From: Bacillota bacterium
GTDB taxonomy: Bacteria; Bacillota; Clostridia; Oscillospirales; Acutalibacteraceae
Assembly (NCBI GenBank): GCA_023418995.1
Contig: JAEZYP010000044.1
Location: forward strand, 372,001 to 436,000
Length of the DNA stretch: 64,000 bases
Reading direction: 5' to 3'
Below are positions 53,655 to 61,367 of the stretch, one piece after another (within the stretch, counting starts at the first letter, position 1; every line of letters begins with the position of its first letter). The position numbers and the translations under genes are program-made. Below the pieces are notes generated by a model, which searched no databases, was not told where the DNA came from, and saw nothing but the letters and a program-made list of their open reading frames with translations.

Positions 53655-55028
53655 CTACACCTCTTTCTGTTTTTTTCTTAGATCAAGCCATACCAATCCC
53701 GCTACAATCAATGTGGTTAGGATGTCAGCGATGGGGCTGGCATATAAAATCCCATCCAATGCCCAAATGCGGGAGAAAATATGAATGAGTGGTATCATCA
53801 ACAGCAACGGACGAAGAACGGAGAGAAGCATCGCCTTGATTGCCTGTCCTGTTGCCAGATAATATTGAGAGGATACGACTTGAAATCCGGCAGCAAACAT
53901 ACCAAACAGGAAAATTCGCATACACCGTACCGCAAATTCCAGATATGCCGGTTCGTTCATTCCAAAGAGCTGCAAGATGCCCGCCGGGAACAGCTCACAG
54001 GTCAGCCAACCTATCACGGAAATAACGGTTGCTACACCCAGCGCTTTTTGAAAGGTTTCTTTTACTCGGTGGTCTAAGCCAGCACCCTTATTAAATCCAA
54101 TGATAGGCTGCATACCAATCGCAATTCCAACGCAAACCGATATAATGACAGAGCTGATTCGCAGGACAATGCCCACTGCACTCAGTGCCGTTTCGCTGCT
54201 GATGCTCTGTGTGCCATACTGCACAAGCGCTTTATTCAGCTCAATTTGCAACACGGTTGCCGCTACCTGTATCATACAGGCAGGAAGCCCAAACATCATT
54301 ACCTGCCCACAGATGGGGGGAGTAGGGCAGAGATTCCGTAATTTTAAGCGAATACGGCCTTTCTTCAAAAAGTAAATCACAAGAATGACCGCAGATAAAA
54401 TTTGCGAGGTCACCGTAGCGATAGCTGCTCCTTTGACGCCCCAGCCAAGTACAAAGATGTAGATGGGATCAAGAATTAAATTGAGAATTGCCCCTACCAG
54501 AAAGCACCCCATAGCGAGAATAGGGCTGCCGTCTGCTCTGGCCATGCTCGACAGAGAAATTGCCACCATGCTGAACGGTGCGCCAAGCAAGATAATAGAG
54601 GCGTAGTCTAACACATACGTCAGCGAGGCCTCTGTTGCACCAAAGGCATATACCATCGGCTTTAGAAATACCAGACAGAGTACTGTGAACAAGATTCCGA
54701 TGATAGCAGCCAAAGTAAATACGGTGCCAAGCGTTTTTTCAGCCTCTTTGTTTTTTCCCGCCCCCATGCTCATGGAGGTGTAGACACTGCCACCGATGCC
54801 AAGCAAGGTGGCGATGGATAGAATGATAGTGACAAACGGAAAGGTCACAGTTGTTGCGGCAATGCCAAGGTATCCCACGCCCTGCCCAATAAATATTTGG
54901 TCTACCATGTTGTATAGAGCATCCACCAGCATGGACAGGACGGAGGGAATTGCGAACTGCATAAGCAGCTTACTGATTGGTGCGGTTGCAAGAGGATTAT
55001 TCTCCTGCATTTTGATGGTTTCTTCCAT
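53655..55028 (-). CDS. MATE family multidrug efflux transporter
   Basis: Twelve-helix Na+- or H+-driven multidrug exporter (457 aa) of the DinF/MepA group. Conserved pieces are an N-terminal cytoplasmic MEETIKMQENNPLATAPISK segment, ALYNMVDQIFIGQGVGYLGIAA in helix 1-2, and GIAIGMQPIIGFNKGAG in the second half. The ATG at 55028 (AAAGGAG upstream) is chosen. It is followed directly by the UvrA2-type gene. Confidence 0.9.
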   Translation of the reverse strand: MEETIKMQENNPLATAPISKLLMQFAIPSVLSMLVDALYNMVDQIFIGQGVGYLGIAATTVTFPFVTIILSIATLLGIGGSVYTSMSMGAGKNKEAEKTLGTVFTLAAIIGILFTVLCLVFLKPMVYAFGATEASLTYVLDYASIILLGAPFSMVAISLSSMARADGSPILAMGCFLVGAILNLILDPIYIFVLGWGVKGAAIATVTSQILSAVILVIYFLKKGRIRLKLRNLCPTPPICGQVMMFGLPACMIQVAATVLQIELNKALVQYGTQSISSETALSAVGIVLRISSVIISVCVGIAIGMQPIIGFNKGAGLDHRVKETFQKALGVATVISVIGWLTCELFPAGILQLFGMNEPAYLEFAVRCMRIFLFGMFAAGFQVVSSQYYLATGQAIKAMLLSVLRPLLLMIPLIHIFSRIWALDGILYASPIADILTTLIVAGLVWLDLRKKQKEV

Positions 55029-55090
55029 TGTATTTTCTCCTTTGATTTTCATATCTCTCATGGAATAGCGTATCAAAACAGGCGAATTAA

Positions 55091-55107
55091 TTCATGATAC
55101 TTTTTGC
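55091..55107 (-). repeat. 17-bp direct repeat, copy 1 (upstream of MATE)
   Basis: TTCATGATACTTTTTGC, about 63 bases upstream of the MATE start codon. An exact copy lies at 55960-55976 upstream of the ArsR-type gene, in the same orientation to its gene. A shared operator or promoter element is likely. Confidence 0.7.
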
Positions 55108-55118
55108 GAAGTATTATC

Positions 55119-55598
55119 TTAGTTGGCGTGTTTAACGGCAAACCACATTTCTTTAATTGGAACGGTTGCCCCCTCGCCATTTATAGGATATACCTCAATA
55201 TCCGGAAGCTCTGCATATTCCAGACCGGAGGTTGGAAGAAACTCTGTAAAAAAGCCTCGAAACATATCTGCAAAAGTGCTGAAACCACAAGGTCTGTCGG
55301 TCACAACACACCATGTTGCAGCAGGGATAAGGAACTCCTCCACACCGGGGAACACCGGCTGGTTTGTAGCCGCCGCTATGTAGTAAAAAATATGCTGTGG
55401 GTCAAAATAGGCACTGATGCCCAAAACACCATAAGGCTCCTGATCCGCCAAAGCACATATCTTGGCAAAACGCTTCGTTCCAAGTGTCCGCTTCCAAAAG
55501 CGGGGAATCAAAATCATATTCTTCTCGTGTTCCTCTACGATGGGGATTTTTACACCCACCACTCTAATTGCATTTTTCTCACAGGTTTTATATTGCAT
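55119..55598 (-). CDS. GyrI-like small-molecule-binding protein
   Basis: 159-aa stand-alone effector-binding domain of the GyrI/AraC_E_bind type: AIRVVGVKIPIVEEHEKN, later CVVTDRPCGFSTFADMFRGF and a DIEVYPINGEGA end. Such domains bind drugs or other ligands. The start overlaps the end of the ArsR-type gene by 11 bases, so a separate DNA-binding and sensor pair may be formed. Confidence 0.8.
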   Translation of the reverse strand: MQYKTCEKNAIRVVGVKIPIVEEHEKNMILIPRFWKRTLGTKRFAKICALADQEPYGVLGISAYFDPQHIFYYIAAATNQPVFPGVEEFLIPAATWCVVTDRPCGFSTFADMFRGFFTEFLPTSGLEYAELPDIEVYPINGEGATVPIKEMWFAVKHAN

Positions 55599-55881
55599 GA
55601 TAAGGTTCCTCCGGCTTTGTGGTATCCCTCAGTGATAAGACACCATCGTTTGACTGATACATCCTTACATTTCCTTGAAGGCTTTGAATGACTAAGCCGC
55701 ACTCCAACAAAATCCGCAAATGCCGCTTAACTGATACGATGTTGGTGTTAAGCTGCTCTGCAATAAGTCTTGGACACATTGGCACATTATATATCACGCC
55801 GAGGATAGCCCGTCTGGTTTCATTGGGTAGTACGAAAAACTGCTCATTTGTCAGTTCCACTTCTAAAATGCTTTCTCTCAT
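55588..55881 (-). CDS. ArsR-type winged-helix regulator
   Basis: 97-aa DNA-binding protein with the ArsR fold: LPNETRRAILGVIYNV, then LIAEQLNTNIVSVKRHLRIL (recognition helix) and a LVIQSLQGNVRMYQ wing. No metal-binding cysteine pair of the CVC type is present, so a metal sensor is unlikely. It heads a two-gene unit with the GyrI-like protein. Confidence 0.82.
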   Translation of the reverse strand: MRESILEVELTNEQFFVLPNETRRAILGVIYNVPMCPRLIAEQLNTNIVSVKRHLRILLECGLVIQSLQGNVRMYQSNDGVLSLRDTTKPEEPYHAI

Positions 55882-55959
55882 TTTTTAATGTTCTCCCTCC
55901 AAAGAATTTGCGTTGCGGATATCTATCTCATGTTTATTTTAAGAAACTTTGAGATAGCG

Positions 55960-55976
55960 TTCATGATACTTTTTGC
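55960..55976 (-). repeat. 17-bp direct repeat, copy 2 (between arsR- and araC-type genes)
   Basis: Exact copy of the sequence at 55091-55107, 79 bases upstream of the ArsR-type start and 69 bases upstream of the divergent AraC-type start. Confidence 0.7.
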
Positions 55977-56010
55977 TGATTTTTTGACAGTGGAGATGTA
56001 AAATGCGGTA

Positions 56011-56019
56011 TGGTATAAT
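56011..56019 (+). promoter_or_regulatory. Extended -10 promoter of the AraC-type regulator
   Basis: TGGTATAAT (extended TG plus TATAAT), 25 bases before the TTG start. A TTGACA at 55984-55989 is 24 bases upstream of the -10, too far for a normal sigma-A spacer. Confidence 0.5.
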
Positions 56020-56044
56020 GAATACCACGAAAGGAGGTGTCGAT

Positions 56045-56908
56045 TTGCAACGATTATCCTCATTGGAAAAGGCAATAGAATACATCGAAGAACATTTGGA
56101 TGAGAACATTGGATTAAGCGATGTGTCAAGGGAAACTGGCTACTCCTACTATCACATGACACGATTGTTTTCTTCTGTATTAGGCGAGTCCGTAGGCCAC
56201 TATATCAATCGGCGCAGACTTTATAACGCCTCCAAAAAACTAATTTATACCGACCAACGAGTGATTGATATTGCGCTGGATGAAGGCTTTGAATCACCTG
56301 AAGCATTCAGCCGTGCGTTTAAGGCTGTCTTTGGCAGCAGTCCAATGGATTACCGAAAGGCAGGACTTGATTTAGTGATGGGTGCCAAAAGAGAATTGGT
56401 ACCCGAAGATGTGGGGCATATCGCCAATAACATCTCCCGTTCTCCGGAGATTGTTTTTCAGGAAGAAATAAAACTGGCCGGTATCCGGGGAACCACTATG
56501 CTTTCAGATAATCAGTTGCCGGGTTTATGGGAACAATTTCAGCAACTCCAGAAAGAAGTTATTGATGGCAGATGTATTGGCTATGGTGTTTGTGAGACAC
56601 AGCAAACCACATACACAAAAGACGGAGACGTATCGTTTTCAGTGATGATAGGCAGTCCAGCGAATTGCTACAAACACTTGTCACCACTACTGGTTGAAAA
56701 GACACTGTCCGGAGGGAAGTATGCAGTTTTTACACATCGTGGTACCTTTGCTAACCTCACAAAAACTTATCAGTACATCTTTGGAACATGGCTTTCCCAA
56801 ACGAAAGAAGAACTGGACAACCGTGAGGATTTTGAAGTTTACGAACGTGAGGTATTATCTTTTGATGACTCCAATAATGAGGTTAAAATATTTATACCGG
56901 TGAAATAA
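56045..56908 (+). CDS. AraC family regulator with GyrI-like effector domain
   Basis: 287-aa regulator. Two N-terminal AraC helix-turn-helices are seen (IGLSDVSRETGYSYYHMTRLF and VIDIALDEGFESPEAFSRAFK), followed by a C-terminal effector-binding domain (residues about 120-287), as in Rob and similar drug sensors. The start is a TTG at 56045, with AAAGGAGG 7 bases upstream. The longer frame begins inside the promoter. It is divergent from the arsR-gyrI-MATE-uvrA2 genes and is a likely regulator of them. Confidence 0.88.
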   Translation: MQRLSSLEKAIEYIEEHLDENIGLSDVSRETGYSYYHMTRLFSSVLGESVGHYINRRRLYNASKKLIYTDQRVIDIALDEGFESPEAFSRAFKAVFGSSPMDYRKAGLDLVMGAKRELVPEDVGHIANNISRSPEIVFQEEIKLAGIRGTTMLSDNQLPGLWEQFQQLQKEVIDGRCIGYGVCETQQTTYTKDGDVSFSVMIGSPANCYKHLSPLLVEKTLSGGKYAVFTHRGTFANLTKTYQYIFGTWLSQTKEELDNREDFEVYEREVLSFDDSNNEVKIFIPVK

Positions 56909-56972
56909 ACTGTTTCTTTCTCTGTGTTTAAAGCAATTCTTAGAGTGATAGGTTCACTGCATAGGCCACAAT

Positions 56973-57036
56973 AACACATACCTTAAGCCACCAAGAGGGC
57001 ACACGGCTCCCTTGGCGGCAGGGTATGTGTTTTTTA
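56973..57036 (+). terminator. Terminator between the AraC-type and HTH genes
   Basis: Long hairpin: AACACATACC pairs with GGTATGTGTT, with an inner GCCACCAAG/CTTGGCGGC stem, followed by T6 on the plus strand. It separates two convergent genes. Confidence 0.82.
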
Positions 57037-57288
57037 CTTTACCGTAAACAGCAGGCTGCTCTTGCCTCCGTTCTCCCGCCAGCGCTGTTCCTTTTGAAGA
57101 TAGCCGGTCTTTTCAAGGTCAGCGATGGCTCTTTGCACCGTGCGTCGTGAGAGTTTCAGGTCATTGGCGATGGTACCTATGGAAGGATAACAGGTTCCAT
57201 CCTTATTTGCCCGGTCTTTCAGATAACGGTACACTACAACCGCACGGTGCGGAACATCCGCAGCATAAAGAGAGGAAAGATAGCTCAA
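57034..57288 (-). CDS. Small helix-turn-helix protein of mobile-element type
   Basis: 84-aa winged-helix protein: VVYRYLKDRANKDGTCYPSI, then IANDLKLSRRTVQRAIADLE and a KTGYLQKEQRWRENGG wing. Resembles the N-terminal DNA-binding part of replication or transfer regulators in integrative elements. The start is a TTG at 57288 with AGGAGG 9 bases upstream. Confidence 0.78.
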   Translation of the reverse strand: MSYLSSLYAADVPHRAVVVYRYLKDRANKDGTCYPSIGTIANDLKLSRRTVQRAIADLEKTGYLQKEQRWRENGGKSSLLFTVK

Positions 57289-57301
57289 TCACGAACACCT
57301 C

Positions 57302-57505
57302 CTAATCGGTACGCAGAGGCATGGCAGGAGGTTCCGGTTCATGCTCCGGTACCGGTGTATGCAACGCACCTCCGCTCCGGTCATCACCGGGAGGCTCCGG
57401 AAATTCGGCGAAGTCATCCTCATTATAGGCACAGCCCCGCTGGAGGATTTCCTGCTCCAGCTCGAAGCGGTCGGCATAGTGAACCTTGGTTACATGATTT
57501 GGCAT
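57302..57505 (-). CDS. Hypothetical protein, coupled to the upstream gene
   Basis: 67 aa, beginning MPNHVTKV and ending in a Pro/Glu-rich stretch. The MPNHVT start is shared with a family of element-borne YubB-like proteins, of which this would be a short, perhaps truncated version. No function assigned. Its ATG overlaps the stop of the 172-aa gene (TAATG), which supports real translation. Confidence 0.5.
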   Translation of the reverse strand: MPNHVTKVHYADRFELEQEILQRGCAYNEDDFAEFPEPPGDDRSGGALHTPVPEHEPEPPAMPLRTD

Positions 57506-58023
57506 TACCTCATTCCTCCCATCGTCATGCCGAAGCCGAAGGACTGGCTGCCTTTCAGCTCATCCTCCGGCTTGATAAAGAAGCGGTCGCTGCTATCCCA
57601 AAAGCTAAGATACAGCTCACCGTCCTCCACTTTGATTTCTCTTTGTTCCAACCCCTCACCCCAGCCGTCAGAAAATTGTGAAGAAAGCCATTCTGTCAAC
57701 TCCACAAGCTCAGAGGCAGAAAGCATACCGTGGGTTTGCACCTCGGTCACGCCCCAAAGCTCGCCATTCCATTCTTCAACGGTCGGGTTAATGCTGTACA
57801 CCTTTCGGCTGAGATCGTCATCAAGGTAAACGGCGAGGCCACGCTCACCCTCATCGGGCAGCTTTTCTTTCTGAATGAGGGCAAGGATTTTGTCCTCATA
57901 TTCCAAAACCTCACCGGCAGTTAAATCCTTCCGATAATCGTCAAGATCGCCCCATTCGTTTTTTCGGTAGATATGGGGGAATAGGGGGCTGAATAACCGC
58001 AGTGTCTGCAGCTCATTTTTCAT
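57505..58023 (-). CDS. Hypothetical protein of the integrative-element remnant
   Basis: 172-aa acidic soluble protein without a domain I recognise. It begins MKNELQTLRLFSPLFPHIYR and has a glycine- and methionine-rich end (SFGFGMTMGGMR). RBS AAAGGATGG. Coupled by TAATG to the next gene. Position among KTR, HTH and sigma remnants suggests an element-borne accessory gene. Confidence 0.6.
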   Translation of the reverse strand: MKNELQTLRLFSPLFPHIYRKNEWGDLDDYRKDLTAGEVLEYEDKILALIQKEKLPDEGERGLAVYLDDDLSRKVYSINPTVEEWNGELWGVTEVQTHGMLSASELVELTEWLSSQFSDGWGEGLEQREIKVEDGELYLSFWDSSDRFFIKPEDELKGSQSFGFGMTMGGMR

Positions 58024-58057
58024 GGTGCATCCATCCTTTCATTTTGATTTAGAGCAA

Positions 58058-58102
58058 TAAAAAAGCGGCTGTGTTTTTCAGTTACGAAGAACACATCCGC
58101 TT
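58058..58102 (-). terminator. Terminator-like hairpin ahead of the 172-aa gene
   Basis: Minus strand AGCGGaTGTGTT pairs with AACACAgCCGCT (one mismatch), followed by T6, about 35 bases before the start codon. It could be an attenuator or the end of an upstream transcript. Confidence 0.6.
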
Positions 58103-58172
58103 CAAAATTGCCCTGTAGGGTGTTGGATTTATTAAATTGTTTGCCGGACTGATTCCGGCCTAAAACGAGAAA

Positions 58173-58201
58173 CACCCCGCTTTCCCTAAAAAAGCGGGGT
58201 G
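58173..58201 (-). terminator. Second hairpin terminator downstream of tRNA-Leu
   Basis: 11-bp perfect stem CACCCCGCTTT / AAAGCGGGGTG followed on the minus strand by TTTCTCGTTTT. Confidence 0.65.
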
Positions 58202-58213
58202 CATCTATGAAAA

Positions 58214-58248
58214 ACGAGGGTCTTGAATTTTTCATTCAAAACCCTCGT
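58214..58248 (-). terminator. Intrinsic terminator of tRNA-Leu
   Basis: Minus strand ACGAGGGT-TTGAAT pairs with ATTCAA-ACCCTCGT (one internal mismatch), followed by five T, about 55 bases after the tRNA 3' end. Confidence 0.82.
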
Positions 58249-58303
58249 CAGGCCGCATAAGCACTGGCTTTTTCAGCCCTGTATCTATTTTGACCTAATC
58301 TTC

Positions 58304-58390
58304 TGGTGCGAGGGGGGGGACTTGAACCCCCATGAAATTGCTTTCACATGGACCTGAACCATGCGCGTCTGCCAATTCCGCCACTCTCGC
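58304..58390 (-). tRNA. tRNA-Leu (anticodon CAG)
   Basis: The minus strand folds as a class II tRNA with a long variable arm. The acceptor is GCGAGAG / CCCTCGC, the D-arm segment is GCGGAATTGGCAGAC, and the anticodon arm CATGG-TTCAGGT-CCATG gives anticodon CAG. The T-arm is GGGGG-TTCAAGT-CCCCC, and CCA is encoded at the 3' end. One A-C mismatch occurs at acceptor pair 6-67. The accessory island begins just beyond its 3' end. Confidence 0.95.
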
Positions 58391-58654
58391 ACGACGACTG
58401 TATTATATTATCATATCGCCCTGCCTGTGTCAAGACAAAATATCCAATAAAAAGAGATTTTTGCAGTTAATCTGTTTCTTTTGAAGCACTGCCATATTTT
58501 ATTCTTATATAAGTTCTTCGTTAATACTGTCTTACATTCCAGGCATATCAACCCAGAAAATATGAGCAGAACAGCCAAATTGTTATTAATCAGATATATT
58601 ATCCCCGGTGCCGCCGTATATTTATTGTATCTCTATAAAGTGGGTGGCGGTACG

Positions 58655-59470
58655 ATGTTTATTATTGTTAATAAAAGACAGCTGCAGGTTCTGCTGATGT
58701 GCTTTCTAATCGTGATTGCGGGATTGTTCTTAATATCCAACCGATCACAGCAGGCAGTACCAGCTACCGCTTCTAATACAAACTGGGGTTTAAGCTTTCA
58801 GGAAAATGGAAAGCCGCCTGCCGGCAATGCTTCCGCAGATTTTTTAAAGCAATATAACGCTTATTATATCGGACCGACAGACAAAAAAACTATTTACATT
58901 ACTTTTGATGCGGGTTTCGAAAACGGATACACCGCTTCTATTTTAGATACTTTAAAAAAGCACAAGGTTAAAGCTGCTTTTTTTCTAGTAGGAAATTATT
59001 TAAAAACGAGTCCAGATTTAGTAAAACGTATGGTGAATGAAGGGCATCTTGTTGGAAACCATACTTACAGCCATCCGGATATGTCTAAAATATCAAGTTT
59101 TGAATCCTTTCAAAAAGAAATCTCGACTGTAGAAGATATGTATTTAAACATTACAGGGACAAAAATGCAGAGATACTATCGTCCTCCGCAAGGAAAATAC
59201 AGCGTAAATAATTTAAAACAAGCGAATGAGCTTGGATACAAAACCATATTTTGGAGTCTGGCATATGTCGACTGGTATCAGGATAAGCAGCCAACCAAGC
59301 AGCAGGCTTTTGACAAACTCCTCCCCCGTATCCATCCAGGCGCAATTCTGCTACTTCACAGCACATCAAAGACGAACTCGGAAATACTGGATGAATTGTT
59401 GAGTAAGCTAGAGGCCTCAGGCTATCAATTCGGAGCACTTTCTGATTTTTGCAGCGAGAAAGCAAAATAA
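58655..59470 (+). CDS. pdaA: Polysaccharide deacetylase (PdaA-like)
   Basis: Family 4 carbohydrate esterase that deacetylates muramic acid residues; PdaA is needed for the muramic delta-lactam of spore cortex. After an N-terminal membrane anchor (QLQVLLMCFLIVIAGLFLIS) come YITFDAGFENGYT, HLVGNHTYSHPDM (metal-binding histidines), YRPPQGKYS and HPGAILLLHS. The ATG at 58655 gives 271 aa, close to known PdaA. The 58-codon extension has no ribosome site. Confidence 0.88.
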   Translation: MFIIVNKRQLQVLLMCFLIVIAGLFLISNRSQQAVPATASNTNWGLSFQENGKPPAGNASADFLKQYNAYYIGPTDKKTIYITFDAGFENGYTASILDTLKKHKVKAAFFLVGNYLKTSPDLVKRMVNEGHLVGNHTYSHPDMSKISSFESFQKEISTVEDMYLNITGTKMQRYYRPPQGKYSVNNLKQANELGYKTIFWSLAYVDWYQDKQPTKQQAFDKLLPRIHPGAILLLHSTSKTNSEILDELLSKLEASGYQFGALSDFCSEKAK

Positions 59471-59487
59471 GCACCAGGAACGAAAGA

Positions 59488-59670
59488 TCATTTCAGCATT
59501 ACACTTCTTGAAACTTGAAAGTATTTACCGGAAAGCACTACAATACTTTTATTTGCCACCAACTGTGCCTGGCCATACGATTTTTTTGTTGATAGGGAGA
59601 GAAATTGACTGAAAAAATAGATTCCTGCGGCTATAATCACAATTAATAAAAGCACCACTGTTTTTCTCAT
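59488..59670 (-). CDS. Small single-span membrane protein, unknown
   Basis: 60 aa: MRKTVVLLLIVIIAAGIYFF forms one membrane helix or signal anchor, followed by a short polar part. AGAGGG lies five bases before the ATG, which supports translation. No family recognised. Convergent with pdaA. Confidence 0.45.
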   Translation of the reverse strand: MRKTVVLLLIVIIAAGIYFFSQFLSLSTKKSYGQAQLVANKSIVVLSGKYFQVSRSVMLK

Positions 59671-59797
59671 AACAACCCTCTACAATTTTATTATTACTTA
59701 TGCTTTGTTTTATTGTGATGATTATTCTTAAATAAAAATTATGTATAGCTGTATAGGAGCAAACCTTTTTTATCAGACTAATTCTGAGGTGATAATA

Positions 59798-59971
59798 TTG
59801 GATTTTTCCGGCTATAAGGAATTTCCGTTTCCATCTGACCTGACAGGAGACGCAATTCCTGCAAAGGAACACTTCTTTTCTCTCTCAGACGACGAACAGC
59901 TTAAACTTTTGAACGGATGCAAGTCGTTTGAAGAATTCAAAAATCGTGTTTTGTCCTCCATGCATTCTTAA
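59798..59971 (+). CDS. Small hypothetical protein
   Basis: 57 aa from a TTG at 59798 with GAGGTG six bases upstream: LDFSGYKEFPFPSDLTGDAI, then a helical acidic part (SLSDDEQLKLLNGCKSFEEF). No known domain. The helix-rich C-terminal half looks like a real small protein, but the short length keeps this uncertain. Confidence 0.5.
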   Translation: MDFSGYKEFPFPSDLTGDAIPAKEHFFSLSDDEQLKLLNGCKSFEEFKNRVLSSMHS

Positions 59972-60133
59972 TACGGCGACTGAAGCATCGATTGAGCAAT
60001 CGGTGCTTCAGTCTATTTAAGGTTTTTTATGACTTTATGCAATGCACTTGCATTAGCCGGAAAAAGGAATATTTTATCAAATTACAGCATATCTTTATTC
60101 TTAAGATAGTGTTTTATAATGGAGGTAGAAATT

Positions 60134-60694
60134 ATGGTTATTCCCGCTCAGGAGGAATCAAAATTCCAGTTTTCAGATATAATCCAATTACATGATCTTT
60201 ATTATTCAACAATCATAGAATGCACGACAAAAGAGTGCTCTGTCTTTACGAAATATGTTTCGAAAAATGAAATTGTGGTTTACGGAGATTATAAAGTAAT
60301 CGTTTTATATAAAAAACTATATGCCGATGGAGAAAATAATTATGGTTCATTAACAGTAAGTAAAAACATCTGTGAATTAGTTTCTCTAAAAGCCACAAAA
60401 AATATTGAGATGGACGCTCAATTGGTTATGAGACCTGCCTGCATTTTTAAGTTTGAAAAATATGACCGCGGAAATTCGTTTTGGGAGATTTCGATTCAAG
60501 GAGAGCTTCATATTATAAATTTTCCGAATAGCGAAATAAAGAATCTTGAGAATCCCCCGGCTGAAAATTCTCCTCCCAAGGATGCGGGGTTTCAAAGCCC
60601 CGATCATGTTTGGCAATTCGAGCAAAACGATGATATCTCAATTGAGCAAATGCTGGATATGGACTTGGAATCGCTTAAAAAAATGAAAAAATAA
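60134..60694 (+). CDS. SPOCS/DUF3794-like protein (tentative)
   Basis: 186-aa soluble beta-rich protein. The segment EIVVYGDYKVIVLYKKLYAD and a later SFWEISIQGELHIINFP strand pattern resemble the SPOCS (DUF3794) domain of clostridial spore and LysM-linked proteins. The C-terminus is acidic (SIEQMLDMDLESLKKMKK). The ATG at 60134 has GGAGGT 7 bases upstream. It is convergent with another SPOCS-like gene and shares a terminator with it. Confidence 0.6.
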   Translation: MVIPAQEESKFQFSDIIQLHDLYYSTIIECTTKECSVFTKYVSKNEIVVYGDYKVIVLYKKLYADGENNYGSLTVSKNICELVSLKATKNIEMDAQLVMRPACIFKFEKYDRGNSFWEISIQGELHIINFPNSEIKNLENPPAENSPPKDAGFQSPDHVWQFEQNDDISIEQMLDMDLESLKKMKK

Positions 60695-60703
60695 CCATTA
60701 TCC

Positions 60704-60744
60704 AAACAGAGGCAGAACCGCCAAAGACGGTTCTGCCTCTGTTT
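60704..60744. terminator. Bidirectional terminator between the two SPOCS-like genes
   Basis: 17-bp perfect inverted repeat (AAACAGAGGCAGAACCG / CGGTTCTGCCTCTGTTT) with a 7-base loop. T-rich sequence follows on the plus strand, and the stem itself ends in TTT on the minus strand. Confidence 0.85.
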
Positions 60745-60761
60745 TAAATTTGATTAATAAA

Positions 60762-61367
60762 TTACCATTCCGGCTGTACTTTTAATTCTTCAATTCTGAC
60801 TACTTTTGCGCAGATTCTGATCAATATTTTTTCAAGAATTTTATTGTAGGTAACTGCCCAATCCGGGGCACATTTCGGTACTGGATTGGGGTCAAATAAT
60901 TCTTCTTTTTCGCCTTCAACAACCGCGCTTAAAATTTCAACTTTGTCCGTATCATATATCTTTTCCTGAGTCTCAATTTCCAAAAATGTCGAAAAAGGCA
61001 CCCGAGTAGTAAATTGGAATAAAGGTCCATTGACATCTTCATGTGTATAATCCTTGATTGTCTTATAAATTACATTTTTATCAATATAGCCATTAATAAT
61101 AACCTTACTCAGGCACCACGGCTTTCCGCCTTTATCCGAAGAATCGTACTTAACCGAAGGCACTAATTTTGCATCCGTTACCACAACTTCTTTATCAACA
61201 TCCACTATGCGGAACACCGGCGGGCTCGGCGGAGAAATACAATCTTCTTTCACAACCAGATATTGCTTTTCACCTTTACCGATTACTACCGGGACCTGTA
61301 TAATTTTTTTTGGGGGATATGGGCAAGGAAATCCACCTTTAGCATTGTTAGCATCTATTTCACTCAT
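60762..61367 (-). CDS. SPOCS/DUF3794-like protein
   Basis: 201-aa protein. The segment WCLSKVIINGYIDKNVIYKT followed by FQFTTRVPFSTFLEIETQEK closely resembles the SPOCS domain pattern (inner strand, then a conserved F-x-TRVPF-like strand). The N-terminus is proline-rich (PCPYPPKK). Several cysteines are scattered through the chain. Likely a spore-associated structural or coat-type protein; this is inference from the domain and the spore-forming context. Confidence 0.65.
   Translation of the reverse strand: MSEIDANNAKGGFPCPYPPKKIIQVPVVIGKGEKQYLVVKEDCISPPSPPVFRIVDVDKEVVVTDAKLVPSVKYDSSDKGGKPWCLSKVIINGYIDKNVIYKTIKDYTHEDVNGPLFQFTTRVPFSTFLEIETQEKIYDTDKVEILSAVVEGEKEELFDPNPVPKCAPDWAVTYNKILEKILIRICAKVVRIEELKVQPEW

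Noticed and set aside
55984..56019. Classical TTGACA/TATAAT promoter for the AraC-type gene
   Set aside because: The spacer is 24 bases, too long for sigma-A; an extended -10 promoter is favoured.
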